Source of the DNA: an uncultured Peptoniphilus sp.
Lineage (GTDB): Bacteria; Bacillota; Clostridia; Tissierellales; Peptoniphilaceae
Reading direction: 5' to 3'
Assembly (NCBI RefSeq): GCF_946222045.1
Contig: NZ_CAMILN010000035.1
Location: forward strand, 1-21,782
Length of the DNA stretch: 21,782 bases
The notes beneath the pieces are model-generated. The model saw nothing but the letters and a program-made list of their open reading frames with translations, searched no databases and was not told where the DNA came from. A program made the translations under genes and the position numbers. Shown piece after piece: positions 7,248-14,919 of the stretch (its first letter is position 1; the number at the start of each line of letters is the position of its first letter).

Positions 7248-7997
7248 CTAGATGTTCATTTTCACTTCGTATTTGTCTTTTAATTCTGTGATCTTTTCGT
7301 TGTAAAGTTCTTGTTCTTTTTGTCTTCTAACTTGTTCTACAATTTTATCTTTTACTTCGTCAAAAGCAAGTTCCTTTGCATCATTCTTTTCATTGATTTT
7401 AATTATATGGTAACCAAATTGAGTCTTAACAGGTTCTGTAATAGTTCCAACTTCATTTTCAAAAACCGCATCTTCAAATTCTTTTACCATTTGTCCCTTA
7501 GTGAAAGTTCCTAGGTTTCCACCCTTTTCCTTTGATGGGCAAGTTGAAAATTCTTTTGCAAGTTCTTCAAAGTCTTCGCCTTTTTGGATTTTTTCATAAA
7601 TTTCTTTTGCCTTGTCTTCTTCTTCAACTAGAATGTGAGAAGCATCAGCTGATTCAGGTTGTCTGAAGGCATCCTTGTTTTCTTCGTAGAATTTTTTTAC
7701 ATCTTCATCTTTAACTTCAGCAGTAGCAAGAAGCTTACCTAGTGCATAAGTCTTTAGCATGCTTTCCTTAGTTTTTTCTACAACTTGAAGGAATTCATCT
7801 TCCTTGTCCATGCCCTTTTCCATTGCATCTTCATATAGAAGAGCTTGATAAACTAATTCATTTACAACATCCTTATTTAATTCGTCTCCACCAAAATATT
7901 GTTTTAATTGTGGGTTAAGTGAATCAATAAAAAGATTGTAGTCCACTCCTGTAATTTTTTTACCATTTACTTCTGCTAATATTTTATCTTTATCCAT
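7248..7997 (-). CDS. PpiC-type (parvulin) peptidyl-prolyl isomerase, cytosolic
   Basis: 249 residues. Residues 5-95 are a helical SurA/PrsA-like chaperone segment. Residues 118-203 are the parvulin domain: ASHILVEEED (H121), STCPSKEKGGNLG, GQMVKEFEDAVF, and FGYHIIKI (H197). It catalyses cis-trans isomerisation of peptidyl-proline bonds and probably helps folding. Unlike PrsA it has no signal peptide or lipobox, so it should act inside the cell. GGAGG lies 6 bases before the ATG. It is followed at 7 bases by the RelA/SpoT-domain gene. It ends with TAG, which matters for the amber codon discussed at 20037. Confidence 0.93.
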   Translation of the reverse strand: MDKDKILAEVNGKKITGVDYNLFIDSLNPQLKQYFGGDELNKDVVNELVYQALLYEDAMEKGMDKEDEFLQVVEKTKESMLKTYALGKLLATAEVKDEDVKKFYEENKDAFRQPESADASHILVEEEDKAKEIYEKIQKGEDFEELAKEFSTCPSKEKGGNLGTFTKGQMVKEFEDAVFENEVGTITEPVKTQFGYHIIKINEKNDAKELAFDEVKDKIVEQVRRQKEQELYNEKITELKDKYEVKMNI

Positions 7998-8042
7998 TTA
8001 TATCCTCCGTAATTTCTTTCTAGTGTTGTCTTTTCTATTGTT

Positions 8043-8071
8043 ATGTTAACATTTGAAATTATTTTTTTCAA
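8043..8071 (-). promoter_or_regulatory. Possible promoter of the parvulin/RelA-domain pair
   Basis: Minus strand: TTGAAA (8066-8071), 17-base spacer, extended -10 TGT-TAACAT (-10 at 8043-8048). The -35 abuts the stop codon of the thioesterase gene. The -10 is imperfect. Confidence 0.4.
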
Positions 8072-8803
8072 CTAATTGGAACTTTGTAAGAGACCACAAA
8101 TCCTTGCATAAATTTGATCCTGGTCTTTGCTCTTGAAGAAGAAATAAAATCTATCCTCTTCCCTGTAAGAATCAATTATTATTTCATCGCCTAATTTCAA
8201 TTCATTAATATAATTCACACTTATTTCATTAAATTTTTCATTTGACAAGTCTTTATCCATAGCCTCATAAATCAATTCAAGATATACTGAATTATTGACA
8301 TGGTCATTAAAATCCAAGTCAGCTTGTAAAATTTTATAAGAAAATCTATTTAAGATTTCAAGATTTTCTGGCTCGTTAATTCTCTTTATTCTTTTGAAAA
8401 TTCTATTGTCATTATAGCCATATATTTTTGCAATTTCTTCTGGAATCTTAATTGGCTTTCTATTTTCGAGATTAATTAACAAAAATATTGCTGAAGCTTC
8501 AAGGATTTTTTCTTCTCCACAATAAATTTCAAACTCACGAAAGGCATTTATATTTCTAAAACCACTTGCCCAAGTTTTAATTTTTATTTTCTCGTGACTT
8601 CTTGGGTATCTCTTAATTCTTATCTTCCACTTATAGATCATCCAAGTATAGCCCATGTCCAATAATTTTTCATTGTCTAGGCCAAGCTCAATTGACTGGT
8701 AACTTGAAGTTTCTATTAAGTAATTTACAAGATGATTGATTTTTACTTCACCATTTCTTGTTAAAAAATCCATAATTTCGTATTCTTTACAAAAAATTTT
8801 CAT
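8072..8803 (-). CDS. Acyl-ACP thioesterase (FatA/FatB-like)
   Basis: 243 residues, the usual size of bacterial acyl-ACP thioesterases with two hot-dog repeats. The first repeat covers about 4-130 (LVNYLIETSSYQSIELGL, then TWMIYKWKIRIKRYP, then IKTWASGFRNINAFREFEI). The second starts at about 150 and carries the catalytic signature DFNDHVNNSVYLE (N166, H168, N170, Y174). It releases free fatty acids from acyl carrier protein in the cytosol. GGAGG lies 5 bases before the ATG. It is transcribed divergently from glmS and ends with TAG. Confidence 0.9.
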   Translation of the reverse strand: MKIFCKEYEIMDFLTRNGEVKINHLVNYLIETSSYQSIELGLDNEKLLDMGYTWMIYKWKIRIKRYPRSHEKIKIKTWASGFRNINAFREFEIYCGEEKILEASAIFLLINLENRKPIKIPEEIAKIYGYNDNRIFKRIKRINEPENLEILNRFSYKILQADLDFNDHVNNSVYLELIYEAMDKDLSNEKFNEISVNYINELKLGDEIIIDSYREEDRFYFFFKSKDQDQIYARICGLLQSSN

Positions 8804-8820
8804 GATTACCTCCAGATTTT

Positions 8821-8829
8821 ATTTTAACA
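8821..8829 (-). promoter_or_regulatory. Extended -10 promoter of the thioesterase gene
   Basis: The minus strand reads TGTTAAAAT, a TGn extended -10, 18 bases before the ATG, which puts the transcript start almost against the ribosome site. A TTGACA (8859-8864) lies too far upstream to pair with it. Confidence 0.4.
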
Positions 8830-8876
8830 TAATTCTTACCATACTAAGTTCCTATAAGTGTCAAAAGCTTAATAAG

Positions 8877-8905
8877 TTTACTTTGAATTTTCATTATGGT
8901 AAAAT
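8877..8905 (+). promoter_or_regulatory. Promoter of glmS
   Basis: TTTACT (8877-8882), 17-base spacer, TAAAAT (8900-8905) preceded by TGG (extended -10). The predicted start near 8912 lies about 20 bases before the ribozyme cleavage site, the expected short leader for a glmS ribozyme. Confidence 0.6.
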
Positions 8906-8921
8906 TTACTGAAAGAGACAA

Positions 8922-9061
8922 AAATTTTGAAGCGCCTGAGCCCTAGTGGCTGACGAGGTATGAGGTTATCGAAAATCGGCGGATGCCTCAAAGGTTTCAC
9001 AGCCTAAACATTTTACAAAAAATAAAAGTAATTTTATAACAAAATAAATGTAGTGAGTCTC
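8922..9061 (+). promoter_or_regulatory. glmS ribozyme: glmS ribozyme (GlcN6P-activated self-cleaving riboswitch)
   Basis: The conserved core is directly readable. AGCGCC starts at 8931, with self-cleavage expected between A8931 and G8932. Then come the P1 hairpin GCCC-TAGT-GGC (8940-8950), GACGAGG (8952-8958), GGTTATCGAAAATCGGCGGA (8964-8983) and TGCCTC (8984-8989), which closes P2.1 with GAGGTA. The P3/P4 part is AT-rich and pairs AACATTT near 9007 with AAATGT near 9046. The 3' boundary is approximate. In the family, glucosamine-6-phosphate acts as cofactor; cleavage destabilises the glmS mRNA and gives feedback control. Confidence 0.95.
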
Positions 9062-9082
9062 TAAAAAATTGGAGGTAGAAAT

Positions 9083-10909
9083 ATGTGCGGAATAGTTGGA
9101 TATATTGGAAAAAATAATGCAACGAAATTAGTACTAGAAGGTCTAAAAAAATTAGAATACAGGGGTTACGACTCTGCAGGACTTTCTTTTATAAAAGATG
9201 ACAAATTAGTGACTTTTAAAAAGAAGGGTCGCATTAAGGATCTTGAAGAATCCTTTGACCTTGATAAGTACCCATCAAGTGTTTGTATTGGTCACACAAG
9301 ATGGGCAACACACGGTGAGCCAAATGAAATTAACGCCCACCCTCACCTAAGTAGTGACAAAAAGGTATCTGTAGTTCACAATGGAATTGTTGAGAACTAT
9401 CTAGAACTAAGAAATATTTTAGTAGATAAGGGACACACTTTCCTTTCACAAACAGATACAGAAGTAATCCCCAACTTAATTTCAGAAAAATATGAAGGAG
9501 ACATCTTAGAAGCTGTTTTTAAATCAACTGACATCTTAAAGGGTGCTTACAGCCTTGGGATTATTGATGAAAATGAACCTAATAGACTTGTTGCTGTTAG
9601 GAATTCTTCTCCTCTTCTCTTCGCTATTTGTGAAGATGGTTACTTCATAGCAAGTGATATTACATCTGTAATCGAACACACTAACAAGATAATTTATCTT
9701 GAAGATGGCGACATTGTTGATATGAGAGAAGACTCTTACACTATCTATGATAAGAACCAAAAGAAAGTAGAAAGAGAAATCACAGAAGTTGAAATTTCTG
9801 CATCAGATGCATCAAAAGAAGGTTACGACCACTTCCTTATTAAGGAAATTCACGAACAACCTTCTATCCTAAAAGAAGTTATTTCAATTAAACACAAGGA
9901 CTATAAGATTAATCTTCCTGCTGAAGGAAGCTTATCCCTTGATGAGTTAAAAAATATAGACAAGATATATGTGACTGCTTGTGGAACTGCCTTCCACGCA
10001 GGAGAAGCTGGCAAGTATGCAATAGAAAATCTTGCAGGGATTCCAGTAATTTCAGAAATTGCATCTGAGTTTAGATACAAGAATATGTTCTTAGACGACA
10101 GGTCTCTTGTAATCTTTGTATCTCAATCAGGAGAAACTGCTGATACCCTAGCTGCTCTTAGAGAAGCTAAAAAGATTGGTGCAAAAACTCTCGCTGTTAC
10201 AAATGTTGTTGGCTCTTCAATCTCCAGAGAAGCAGACAAGGTTATCTACTGCTATGCAGGACCAGAAATTTCTGTTGCCTCAACTAAGGCTTACACAACA
10301 CAAGTTATTTCACTTTACTTCTTGGCTATGGACATTGCCCTTAAGTTAAATAAGATTTCTCAAGATGAAGTTAAAGAAATAATAGAAAATATGGAAAAAC
10401 TTCCATCACAAATTGAAGAAATCTTAAAGCATAAGGAAGAATTTAAGGAAATTGCAGACTCAATAAAAAATGCAAAGTCAATTTTCTACACTGGTAGATC
10501 TCTTGATTATATAACAGCTAAAGAAGGTGCCCTAAAGTTAAAGGAAATTTCTTATATCCATACAGAAGCCTTCCCTTCTGGCGAACTTAAACACGGTTCT
10601 ATTGCCCTAATAGAAGAAGGCACACCTGTTATATCAGTTGCTCTTTACAGTAAGATTCTCGATAAGACTGTATCAAACAACCAAGAGCTTATTGCCAGAG
10701 GAGCAAAAGTTATTTCTATTGCAGAAGAAGGCAATGAATTTGTAAAAGACTCTTCAGATGAAATGATAGAAATTCCAAAAACTATTGATTTATTGACACC
10801 ACTTCTAGCAGTAATACCAGAACAATTAATTGCTTATTACACTTCAGTGTTACTTGGCAATGATGTAGACAAACCTAGAAACTTAGCAAAATCAGTAACT
10901 GTAGAATAA
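9083..10909 (+). CDS. glmS: Glutamine--fructose-6-phosphate aminotransferase (isomerizing)
   Basis: 608 residues, full length. It makes glucosamine-6-phosphate from fructose-6-phosphate and glutamine, the entry step to peptidoglycan and other amino sugars, in the cytosol. The N-terminal class II glutaminase domain starts with catalytic Cys2 (MCGIVGYIG) and has HTRWATHGEP and SQTDTEV. Two SIS domains follow (about 280-420 with TACGTAFHAG and SQSGETADT; about 455-590 with EAFPSGELKHG). The end DKPRNLAKSVTVE is the canonical C-terminus. GGAGG (9071-9075) lies 7 bases before the ATG. The gene is regulated by the ribozyme just upstream. Confidence 0.98.
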   Translation: MCGIVGYIGKNNATKLVLEGLKKLEYRGYDSAGLSFIKDDKLVTFKKKGRIKDLEESFDLDKYPSSVCIGHTRWATHGEPNEINAHPHLSSDKKVSVVHNGIVENYLELRNILVDKGHTFLSQTDTEVIPNLISEKYEGDILEAVFKSTDILKGAYSLGIIDENEPNRLVAVRNSSPLLFAICEDGYFIASDITSVIEHTNKIIYLEDGDIVDMREDSYTIYDKNQKKVEREITEVEISASDASKEGYDHFLIKEIHEQPSILKEVISIKHKDYKINLPAEGSLSLDELKNIDKIYVTACGTAFHAGEAGKYAIENLAGIPVISEIASEFRYKNMFLDDRSLVIFVSQSGETADTLAALREAKKIGAKTLAVTNVVGSSISREADKVIYCYAGPEISVASTKAYTTQVISLYFLAMDIALKLNKISQDEVKEIIENMEKLPSQIEEILKHKEEFKEIADSIKNAKSIFYTGRSLDYITAKEGALKLKEISYIHTEAFPSGELKHGSIALIEEGTPVISVALYSKILDKTVSNNQELIARGAKVISIAEEGNEFVKDSSDEMIEIPKTIDLLTPLLAVIPEQLIAYYTSVLLGNDVDKPRNLAKSVTVE

Positions 10910-10913
10910 GACT

Positions 10914-10941
10914 AAAAGGCTGCCGATGGGCAGCTTTTTTT
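10914..10941 (+). terminator. Terminator of glmS
   Basis: GCTGCC (10919-10924), loop GATG, GGCAGC (10929-10934), then a T run; flanking A/T extends the stem. It lies 5 bases past the glmS stop. A longer reading of the next gene would start inside this hairpin, which argues against that start. Confidence 0.9.
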
Positions 10942-10978
10942 ATTTAGATTTAATTTATTTGGGTATAAAATTTAAAAT

Positions 10979-10982
10979 GGAG
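10979..10982 (+). promoter_or_regulatory. Ribosome binding site deciding the start at 10992
   Basis: GGAG lies 9 bases before ATG 10992. The in-frame ATGs at 10926 (inside the glmS terminator) and 10977 have no ribosome site. A TATAAA at 10964-10969 could be the -10 of a local promoter. Confidence 0.65.
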
Positions 10983-10991
10983 TTGAATTTT

Positions 10992-12248
10992 ATGGATTAT
11001 TACATATACCTAATCTTAGCCCTTGTGGCAATATATTTTTCCTATTTGTTTACCCTAATAGAAAATGCCTACCTGGCCCTTGGGTCAGTAAAACTATCTA
11101 GGCTTGAGGACTTAGAAGTAAAAAATATTTCTGTAATTAAAAAACTTGTGAAAAAAGAGAATGTTTATTCTACAACTTTGATCCTGGACTATTTTTCTAA
11201 TTCATTGTCAATTATTTTTACTTGCCTATTCTTTTATAATTTGTTAAATGTTTGGGGCCTTGTCCTGGGAATAATAATTTCTACAATAGCAATAATTATT
11301 TTGGGTGAAAGCCTACCAAGAAACTTAGGCAAGAAAAATTATGAAAAAATTGTACCAAAGTACGCAAAGTTTTTAAATTTTTTAATTGCTATTATGAGAC
11401 CTCTTTCAATGCTCATAAATTTTCTGTCCCAATCTATAATAAAAATTGCCCTCAAGGACAAGGACTATAAGGCACCGATAATTACAGAAGAAGACCTTAT
11501 TGATGCCATGGACCTTGGCATGGAAGAAGGCATAATAAATAAGAACGAGTCAAGGATGATTCAAAATGTAATTGACTTTAAGGACAACTACGCCAAGGAC
11601 ATCATGACACCAAGGACTGATATAGTAGCCATAGACATTGAAGAAAGCTTTGACGAAATTAAAGAAAAAATTTCTGAGTATTCCTATTCAAGGATGCCTG
11701 TCTACGAAGACAACCTTGACAACATTGTTGGAATATTAAATGTAAAGGACATCTTCCACATGGATAAGACAAAGTCCCTAGCAGAAAACAAGTCCTTCTT
11801 CAAGAAGCCCTTCTTCACCTTTGAATACAAGCCTACAGGAACTCTTTTTTCTGAAATGAGACAAAAAAAATTATCCGTTGCCATAGTTACAGACGAATAC
11901 GGTGGTACTGAAGGCATGATTACCTTTGAAGACATCTTCGAGAAAATCGTAGGACAAATTTCTGATGAGTACGATACAGAAGAAGACGAAGAAATCTTGC
12001 AAGTTGGTCCAAACAAATATATCATTGAAGCAGCAATAAATATTGACGATGTAAATCAAATCTTCGGAACAGAACTTGAGTGTCAAGAGTTTGACTCTCT
12101 TGGTGGATATATAATTGAAAAACTTGACCGTTTTCCCAAATTCAATGAAGTCATTAAAATTGACAACCTGAAATTTACCATCATAAAAAAGACAAAAAAT
12201 AGGATTGAAAAAATCCTTGTGGAATTCCCAGAAAATTTTAAAAAATAA
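10992..12248 (+). CDS. CNNM/CorC-HlyC family membrane transporter
   Basis: 418 residues from the chosen start. Residues 1-150 form the DUF21 (CNNM) membrane domain, with helices near 4-26, 62-85, 87-107 and 128-150 and the short motifs LIENAYLAL and LGESLPR. Two CBS domains follow, about 203-260 (IMTPRTDIVAID, then MPVYEDNLDNIVGILNVKD) and 268-325 (VAIVTDEYGGTEGMITFEDI). Residues 335-415 are the CorC/HlyC domain. Family members are linked to Mg2+/Co2+ export or homeostasis; the old name haemolysin is misleading. The substrate is not readable here. It is monocistronic, ended by the hairpin at 12264-12290. Confidence 0.93.
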   Translation: MDYYIYLILALVAIYFSYLFTLIENAYLALGSVKLSRLEDLEVKNISVIKKLVKKENVYSTTLILDYFSNSLSIIFTCLFFYNLLNVWGLVLGIIISTIAIIILGESLPRNLGKKNYEKIVPKYAKFLNFLIAIMRPLSMLINFLSQSIIKIALKDKDYKAPIITEEDLIDAMDLGMEEGIINKNESRMIQNVIDFKDNYAKDIMTPRTDIVAIDIEESFDEIKEKISEYSYSRMPVYEDNLDNIVGILNVKDIFHMDKTKSLAENKSFFKKPFFTFEYKPTGTLFSEMRQKKLSVAIVTDEYGGTEGMITFEDIFEKIVGQISDEYDTEEDEEILQVGPNKYIIEAAINIDDVNQIFGTELECQEFDSLGGYIIEKLDRFPKFNEVIKIDNLKFTIIKKTKNRIEKILVEFPENFKK

Positions 12249-12263
12249 AATTTGTAAAAAAAT

Positions 12264-12290
12264 AAGAGATTCTAACTTGAATCTCTTTTT
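12264..12290. terminator. Bidirectional terminator between convergent genes
   Basis: AAGAGATTC (12264-12272) pairs with GAATCTCTT (12279-12287) over a 6-base loop. There are T runs on both strands (TTTT after it on plus, TATTTTTTT after it on minus), so it can serve the transporter gene and the minus-strand gene ending at 12305. Confidence 0.88.
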
Positions 12291-12304
12291 CTCTGCAATT
12301 AAAT

Positions 12305-12655
12305 TTACACTTCAACAACTCTTATATTAGAATTCTTCCAGCTTGCTCCCTCTCCCAATCTCTCAACAATACTAATTAGGATTTCATCTTCTTCTAACTC
12401 TTCATCTAGAGGCGAGACTCTTGTGTCTAAGTCGTGAGGAATAGTTTCAACAACTGAACCTAAGTCTCTTAGAACTATTACCCTGTTCTTCAAAGTTTTT
12501 AGATCTTCACTGTCCTCTACCTTAACATACTTTCCATCTTTTCTAGTGTAGAAAAAAATATCCTGTCCATATTTTTCTCTGTAATAAATTATGTAAGTCT
12601 CACAAGAAAATTGAAAACTTCCAAGTGGACTAATGTCAAAAATTACTTTTTTCAT
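12305..12655 (-). CDS. Small unknown protein
   Basis: 116 residues, acidic towards the C-terminus (PLDEELEEDEI). No signal peptide, membrane segment or known motif. It starts with beta-like hydrophobic strands (KKVIFDIS, FSCETYIIYYREKYG, DIFFYTRKDGKYVKV) and ends ILISIVERLGEGASWKNSNIRVVEV. AGGTGA lies 4 bases before the ATG, and an extended -10 promoter sits just upstream (12672-12700), so it is probably transcribed alone. I do not recognise the family. Confidence 0.7.
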   Translation of the reverse strand: MKKVIFDISPLGSFQFSCETYIIYYREKYGQDIFFYTRKDGKYVKVEDSEDLKTLKNRVIVLRDLGSVVETIPHDLDTRVSPLDEELEEDEILISIVERLGEGASWKNSNIRVVEV

Positions 12656-12671
12656 TAACTCACCTGGAAGT

Positions 12672-12700
12672 ATTATATCACAAATTATTTAATTTTATAA
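12672..12700 (-). promoter_or_regulatory. Promoter of the 116-residue unknown gene
   Basis: Minus strand: perfect TATAAT (12672-12677) preceded by TGA (extended -10), with a weak -35 TTATAA (12695-12700) at 17 bases. The expected RNA start near 12665 leaves a leader of only about 10 bases that begins at the ribosome site. Confidence 0.6.
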
Positions 12701-12728
12701 TTCAAATAAACTTTTTGTAAAATTTTCA

Positions 12729-13595
12729 TCAAATATGACGTACCATTGAAGATATTACTTCTTCTCTTGTCATCTCTTTTTTTGGATTAAAGTTTTTCTT
12801 TTCATCTAAGTTTAAATATTTTGCATTAAGTGCCTTGTTCACAGAATCTTTAGCATAATTTGAAACATTTTTGCTGTCCTTCATGCTGACATTTTTATTG
12901 TTTTTTAAATCAAAAATATTAGCAATAACTACAGCATAGTCTTCCCTAGTCATGTGAGCCTTAGGAGAAAAAGTTCCGTCGCTCTTTCCATTCATGATTC
13001 CAAGGTCGTAAGCCATGTTGACATACTTATTGTCTGTATCCTTAAAATGCTTCACTGAACCTTGAGAAGATCTTTTGTACTTAATCTTGTAAGCCTTAAC
13101 AGCGAGCTCTGCAAATTCTTCCCTAGTTACATTTGCTTTAGTATTAGCCGCAATCTCTTTAGAGAAAAGTTTTAAACTCTCAGCCTTTGCTAGGTCATTG
13201 TAGGCCCAATTGCTATAATTTCTAAAAACAGGAGCCTTGCCCAAGTGAAGTTCATTTGAAAATCCTGAAGACTTGTCCTTATTTGCAAATCTTAGTTTAA
13301 AGGCATACCCACTTGATGGGCCAACCTTTGAATCTAATTCATTTTGGTTAAGAGTGATTAAGTTTTTCTTATTCTTTGAGATCACATTTTTCTTAAATAA
13401 TCCCTTAGATTCATTTCCTTCACTCTTAACTTCGATTTCTATAAGGTCATTAGGATTGGCATTCTTAATTTCAAAATTATAAACTTCATTATCCTTAATT
13501 GCAGAAACATTCAAAGGCATTGCTACTTCCTTTCCTGCAAAAACAGAAAAAGGTGCTGCAATTAAAATTATCATTAATATAAATATTTTCTTCAT
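12729..13595 (-). CDS. Secreted S-layer homology (SLH) domain protein
   Basis: 288 residues. A signal peptide covers residues 1-20: MKK, a hydrophobic core, then SVFA before GKE. Residues 22-122 form a beta-rich region of unknown role. Three SLH repeats follow: about 128-170 (NWAYNDLAKAESLKLF, then ANVTREEFAELAVKAY), 184-228 (FKDTDNKYVNMAYDLGIMNG, then FSPKAHMTREDYAVVIANIF) and 238-286 (MKDSKNVSNYAKDSVNKAL, then FNPKKEMTREEVISSMV). SLH domains usually anchor proteins to pyruvylated secondary cell-wall polymers, so this should sit on the cell surface. GAGGTG lies 5 bases before the ATG. No clear terminator follows. Confidence 0.93.
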   Translation of the reverse strand: MKKIFILMIILIAAPFSVFAGKEVAMPLNVSAIKDNEVYNFEIKNANPNDLIEIEVKSEGNESKGLFKKNVISKNKKNLITLNQNELDSKVGPSSGYAFKLRFANKDKSSGFSNELHLGKAPVFRNYSNWAYNDLAKAESLKLFSKEIAANTKANVTREEFAELAVKAYKIKYKRSSQGSVKHFKDTDNKYVNMAYDLGIMNGKSDGTFSPKAHMTREDYAVVIANIFDLKNNKNVSMKDSKNVSNYAKDSVNKALNAKYLNLDEKKNFNPKKEMTREEVISSMVRHI

Positions 13596-13611
13596 TTTTT
13601 CACCTCGAGGA

Positions 13612-13617
13612 ATTATA
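13612..13617 (-). promoter_or_regulatory. Probable -10 box of the SLH gene
   Basis: The minus strand reads TATAAT 17 bases before the SLH start, with no good -35. The region where a -35 would lie is occupied by the terminator hairpin at 13622-13655. Confidence 0.4.
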
Positions 13618-13621
13618 ATAT

Positions 13622-13655
13622 CAAAAAACCTGGCAAAAGTCTTCTTACCAGGTTC
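13622..13655 (-). terminator. Terminator of the hemerythrin unit
   Basis: Minus strand: AACCTGG (13648-13654) pairs with CCAGGTT (13627-13633), followed by TTTTTT. It lies about 80 bases past the hemerythrin stop and abuts the SLH promoter. Confidence 0.8.
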
Positions 13656-13675
13656 TTTGTAATCAATTTGTAATC
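13656..13675 (-). repeat. Tandem 9-base direct repeat, 11-base period
   Basis: The minus strand reads GATTACAAA, then TT, then GATTACAAA again. The TTACAA cores are separated by exactly 5 bases, one DNA turn apart. Such spacing is typical of tandem response-regulator half-sites, but no regulator is known here. Confidence 0.45.
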
Positions 13676-13734
13676 TTTTTGATAATAGATGAAAGCGAAT
13701 TATTTTTGATTAATGATAAATCTAAAATTCAAAA

Positions 13735-14286
13735 TTAAATACCTAAGAACTTCATCAAATTCTTCTTATCTTCAAGATTTTTTTCCTCTTCCTTAACTCT
13801 TTCTTCCATCTCCCTTGCCACTTCTTCCTTAACATCTTCTGGAAGATTTTTATCTGCAAAGGGATAAACAGTTTTGTTTTCTTTTTCTGCGTGACTTCTT
13901 AATAATTCAACATAAGCCATGGCATTGGTTAATATGTGGAGCTTAGCAAGATCATCTGATGACTCTTCAAATAAATTTAAATTATTTTCAAGCTCCATTA
14001 CATAGCCCCTTGCCATTTGATGTTCCACAAGCATTCCACCACGGACTACTTTTTCTGCAAGAGGTCCAAGGTTATCTAACATGGCCTTAAACAAAATATC
14101 TTCTTCTTTCTTGTGGTGGAGTCCATCGGCATAAAGTCTTATAAAACTTATAGCCTTCCTAAAAAACTCTATGTCTAGATTTCCCTTGAGGATTTCCAAA
14201 CACTTTTCTTCCATCCTATTACAGAATTTAAGAATTTCTTCGTGCTCATTTTCCAAATAATCAATTGTATACTTTAAAGTTTCCAT
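13735..14286 (-). CDS. Hemerythrin-domain protein
   Basis: 183 residues. Residues 5-145 are a four-helix hemerythrin-like bundle with the iron-ligand pattern H15 (LENEHEEIL), H57 or H58 plus E61 (GLHHKKEEDILF), H89 (LVEHQMARG), H132 and E136 (LLRSHAEKENKTVYPFAD). Members bind a di-iron centre and are used for O2, NO or iron handling. The C-terminal 35 residues are a charged Glu/Lys helix. It follows the gene ending at 14291 by 4 bases, with an AGGAAG ribosome site. The pair is preceded by a Crp/Fnr-like palindrome, which suggests redox or nitrosative control. Confidence 0.92.
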   Translation of the reverse strand: METLKYTIDYLENEHEEILKFCNRMEEKCLEILKGNLDIEFFRKAISFIRLYADGLHHKKEEDILFKAMLDNLGPLAEKVVRGGMLVEHQMARGYVMELENNLNLFEESSDDLAKLHILTNAMAYVELLRSHAEKENKTVYPFADKNLPEDVKEEVAREMEERVKEEEKNLEDKKNLMKFLGI

Positions 14287-14290
14287 GAAA

Positions 14291-14872
14291 TCACTTCCTA
14301 ATCACATAAGATTCATCTATCTTTTCATATTGTAATCCAGAATTTTCTAAACTCCCAGAGATAAAAGCATCCCTTAAGTCCCAATAATAATCTGGATTTA
14401 TATAATTTCCCCAAATATCTCTGTGAAGGTCTCTTGCTATTTTAAAAACAAATTCATCTTCTTCATTTTTTACTATCATTAGAGAGTGGTCGCAAGGCAT
14501 ACCATCTAAAAATTTTGAAGTTATAAACTTAAAGGCTTCTTCAGGACTTTCTCCTGCCTCATAAGATTTCCCAAAGTCATTAAATCTGCTCTTTAATTCT
14601 TCTATGTCAAAGTTCTTTAGTGAAGCTGCCACAGTCTTTGCAAGCCTATTCTCACTTCTTCTTACCCTTTCATCGAGCCAACCGTGAATATTACCTTCAT
14701 CAATAATATCCTTTAAGTCCCCTCTCTCAATAGGAAATTCCTTATCGAGATCCTTACTTAACTTTATTTTTTCATCACCATCTAATAATTCTAACAAATT
14801 TTCTAATAATTCTTCTTGAAATAAAATCTTTTCGTACATCAAGTGGTGGATGTATCCTAAAAATAAACTCAT
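14291..14872 (-). CDS. Conserved unknown protein paired with hemerythrin
   Basis: 193 residues, cytosolic, mixed helical. Visible blocks: N-terminal LGYIHHLMYEKI (5-16), IDEGNIHGWLDERVRRSENRLAKTV (57-81), and MPCDHSLMIVKNEEDEFVFKIARD (125-148) with C127 and H129. The HH and CxH residues could bind metal or haem, but this is only a suggestion. I cannot name the family. It is the first gene of a two-gene unit with hemerythrin; GAGGGA lies just before the ATG. The leader holds a perfect TGTGA-N6-TCACA site. Confidence 0.75.
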   Translation of the reverse strand: MSLFLGYIHHLMYEKILFQEELLENLLELLDGDEKIKLSKDLDKEFPIERGDLKDIIDEGNIHGWLDERVRRSENRLAKTVAASLKNFDIEELKSRFNDFGKSYEAGESPEEAFKFITSKFLDGMPCDHSLMIVKNEEDEFVFKIARDLHRDIWGNYINPDYYWDLRDAFISGSLENSGLQYEKIDESYVIRK

Positions 14873-14894
14873 CTTATCCCTCTTTTCTATTTCT

Positions 14895-14903
14895 ATCTTA
14901 GCA
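14895..14903 (-). promoter_or_regulatory. Extended -10 of the hemerythrin unit
   Basis: The minus strand reads TGC-TAAGAT. The hexamer 17 bases upstream is CATTAT, a very poor -35, as expected of a promoter needing an activator. The predicted RNA start is near 14888. Confidence 0.45.
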
Positions 14904-14919
14904 TTTTGGACAAAAAAAT

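Noticed and set aside
8859..8864. TTGACA as the -35 of the thioesterase promoter
   Set aside because: It is 32 bases from the best -10 and only 15 from a poor TATGGT; it cannot be paired convincingly.
8882..8905. TTGAAT (8883-8888) as the -35 of glmS
   Set aside because: Spacing to TAAAAT is only 11 bases; TTTACT at 17 bases fits better.
10926..10991. Longer N-terminus for the CNNM transporter
   Set aside because: The extension begins inside the glmS terminator and adds residues without family resemblance; GGAG supports ATG 10992.
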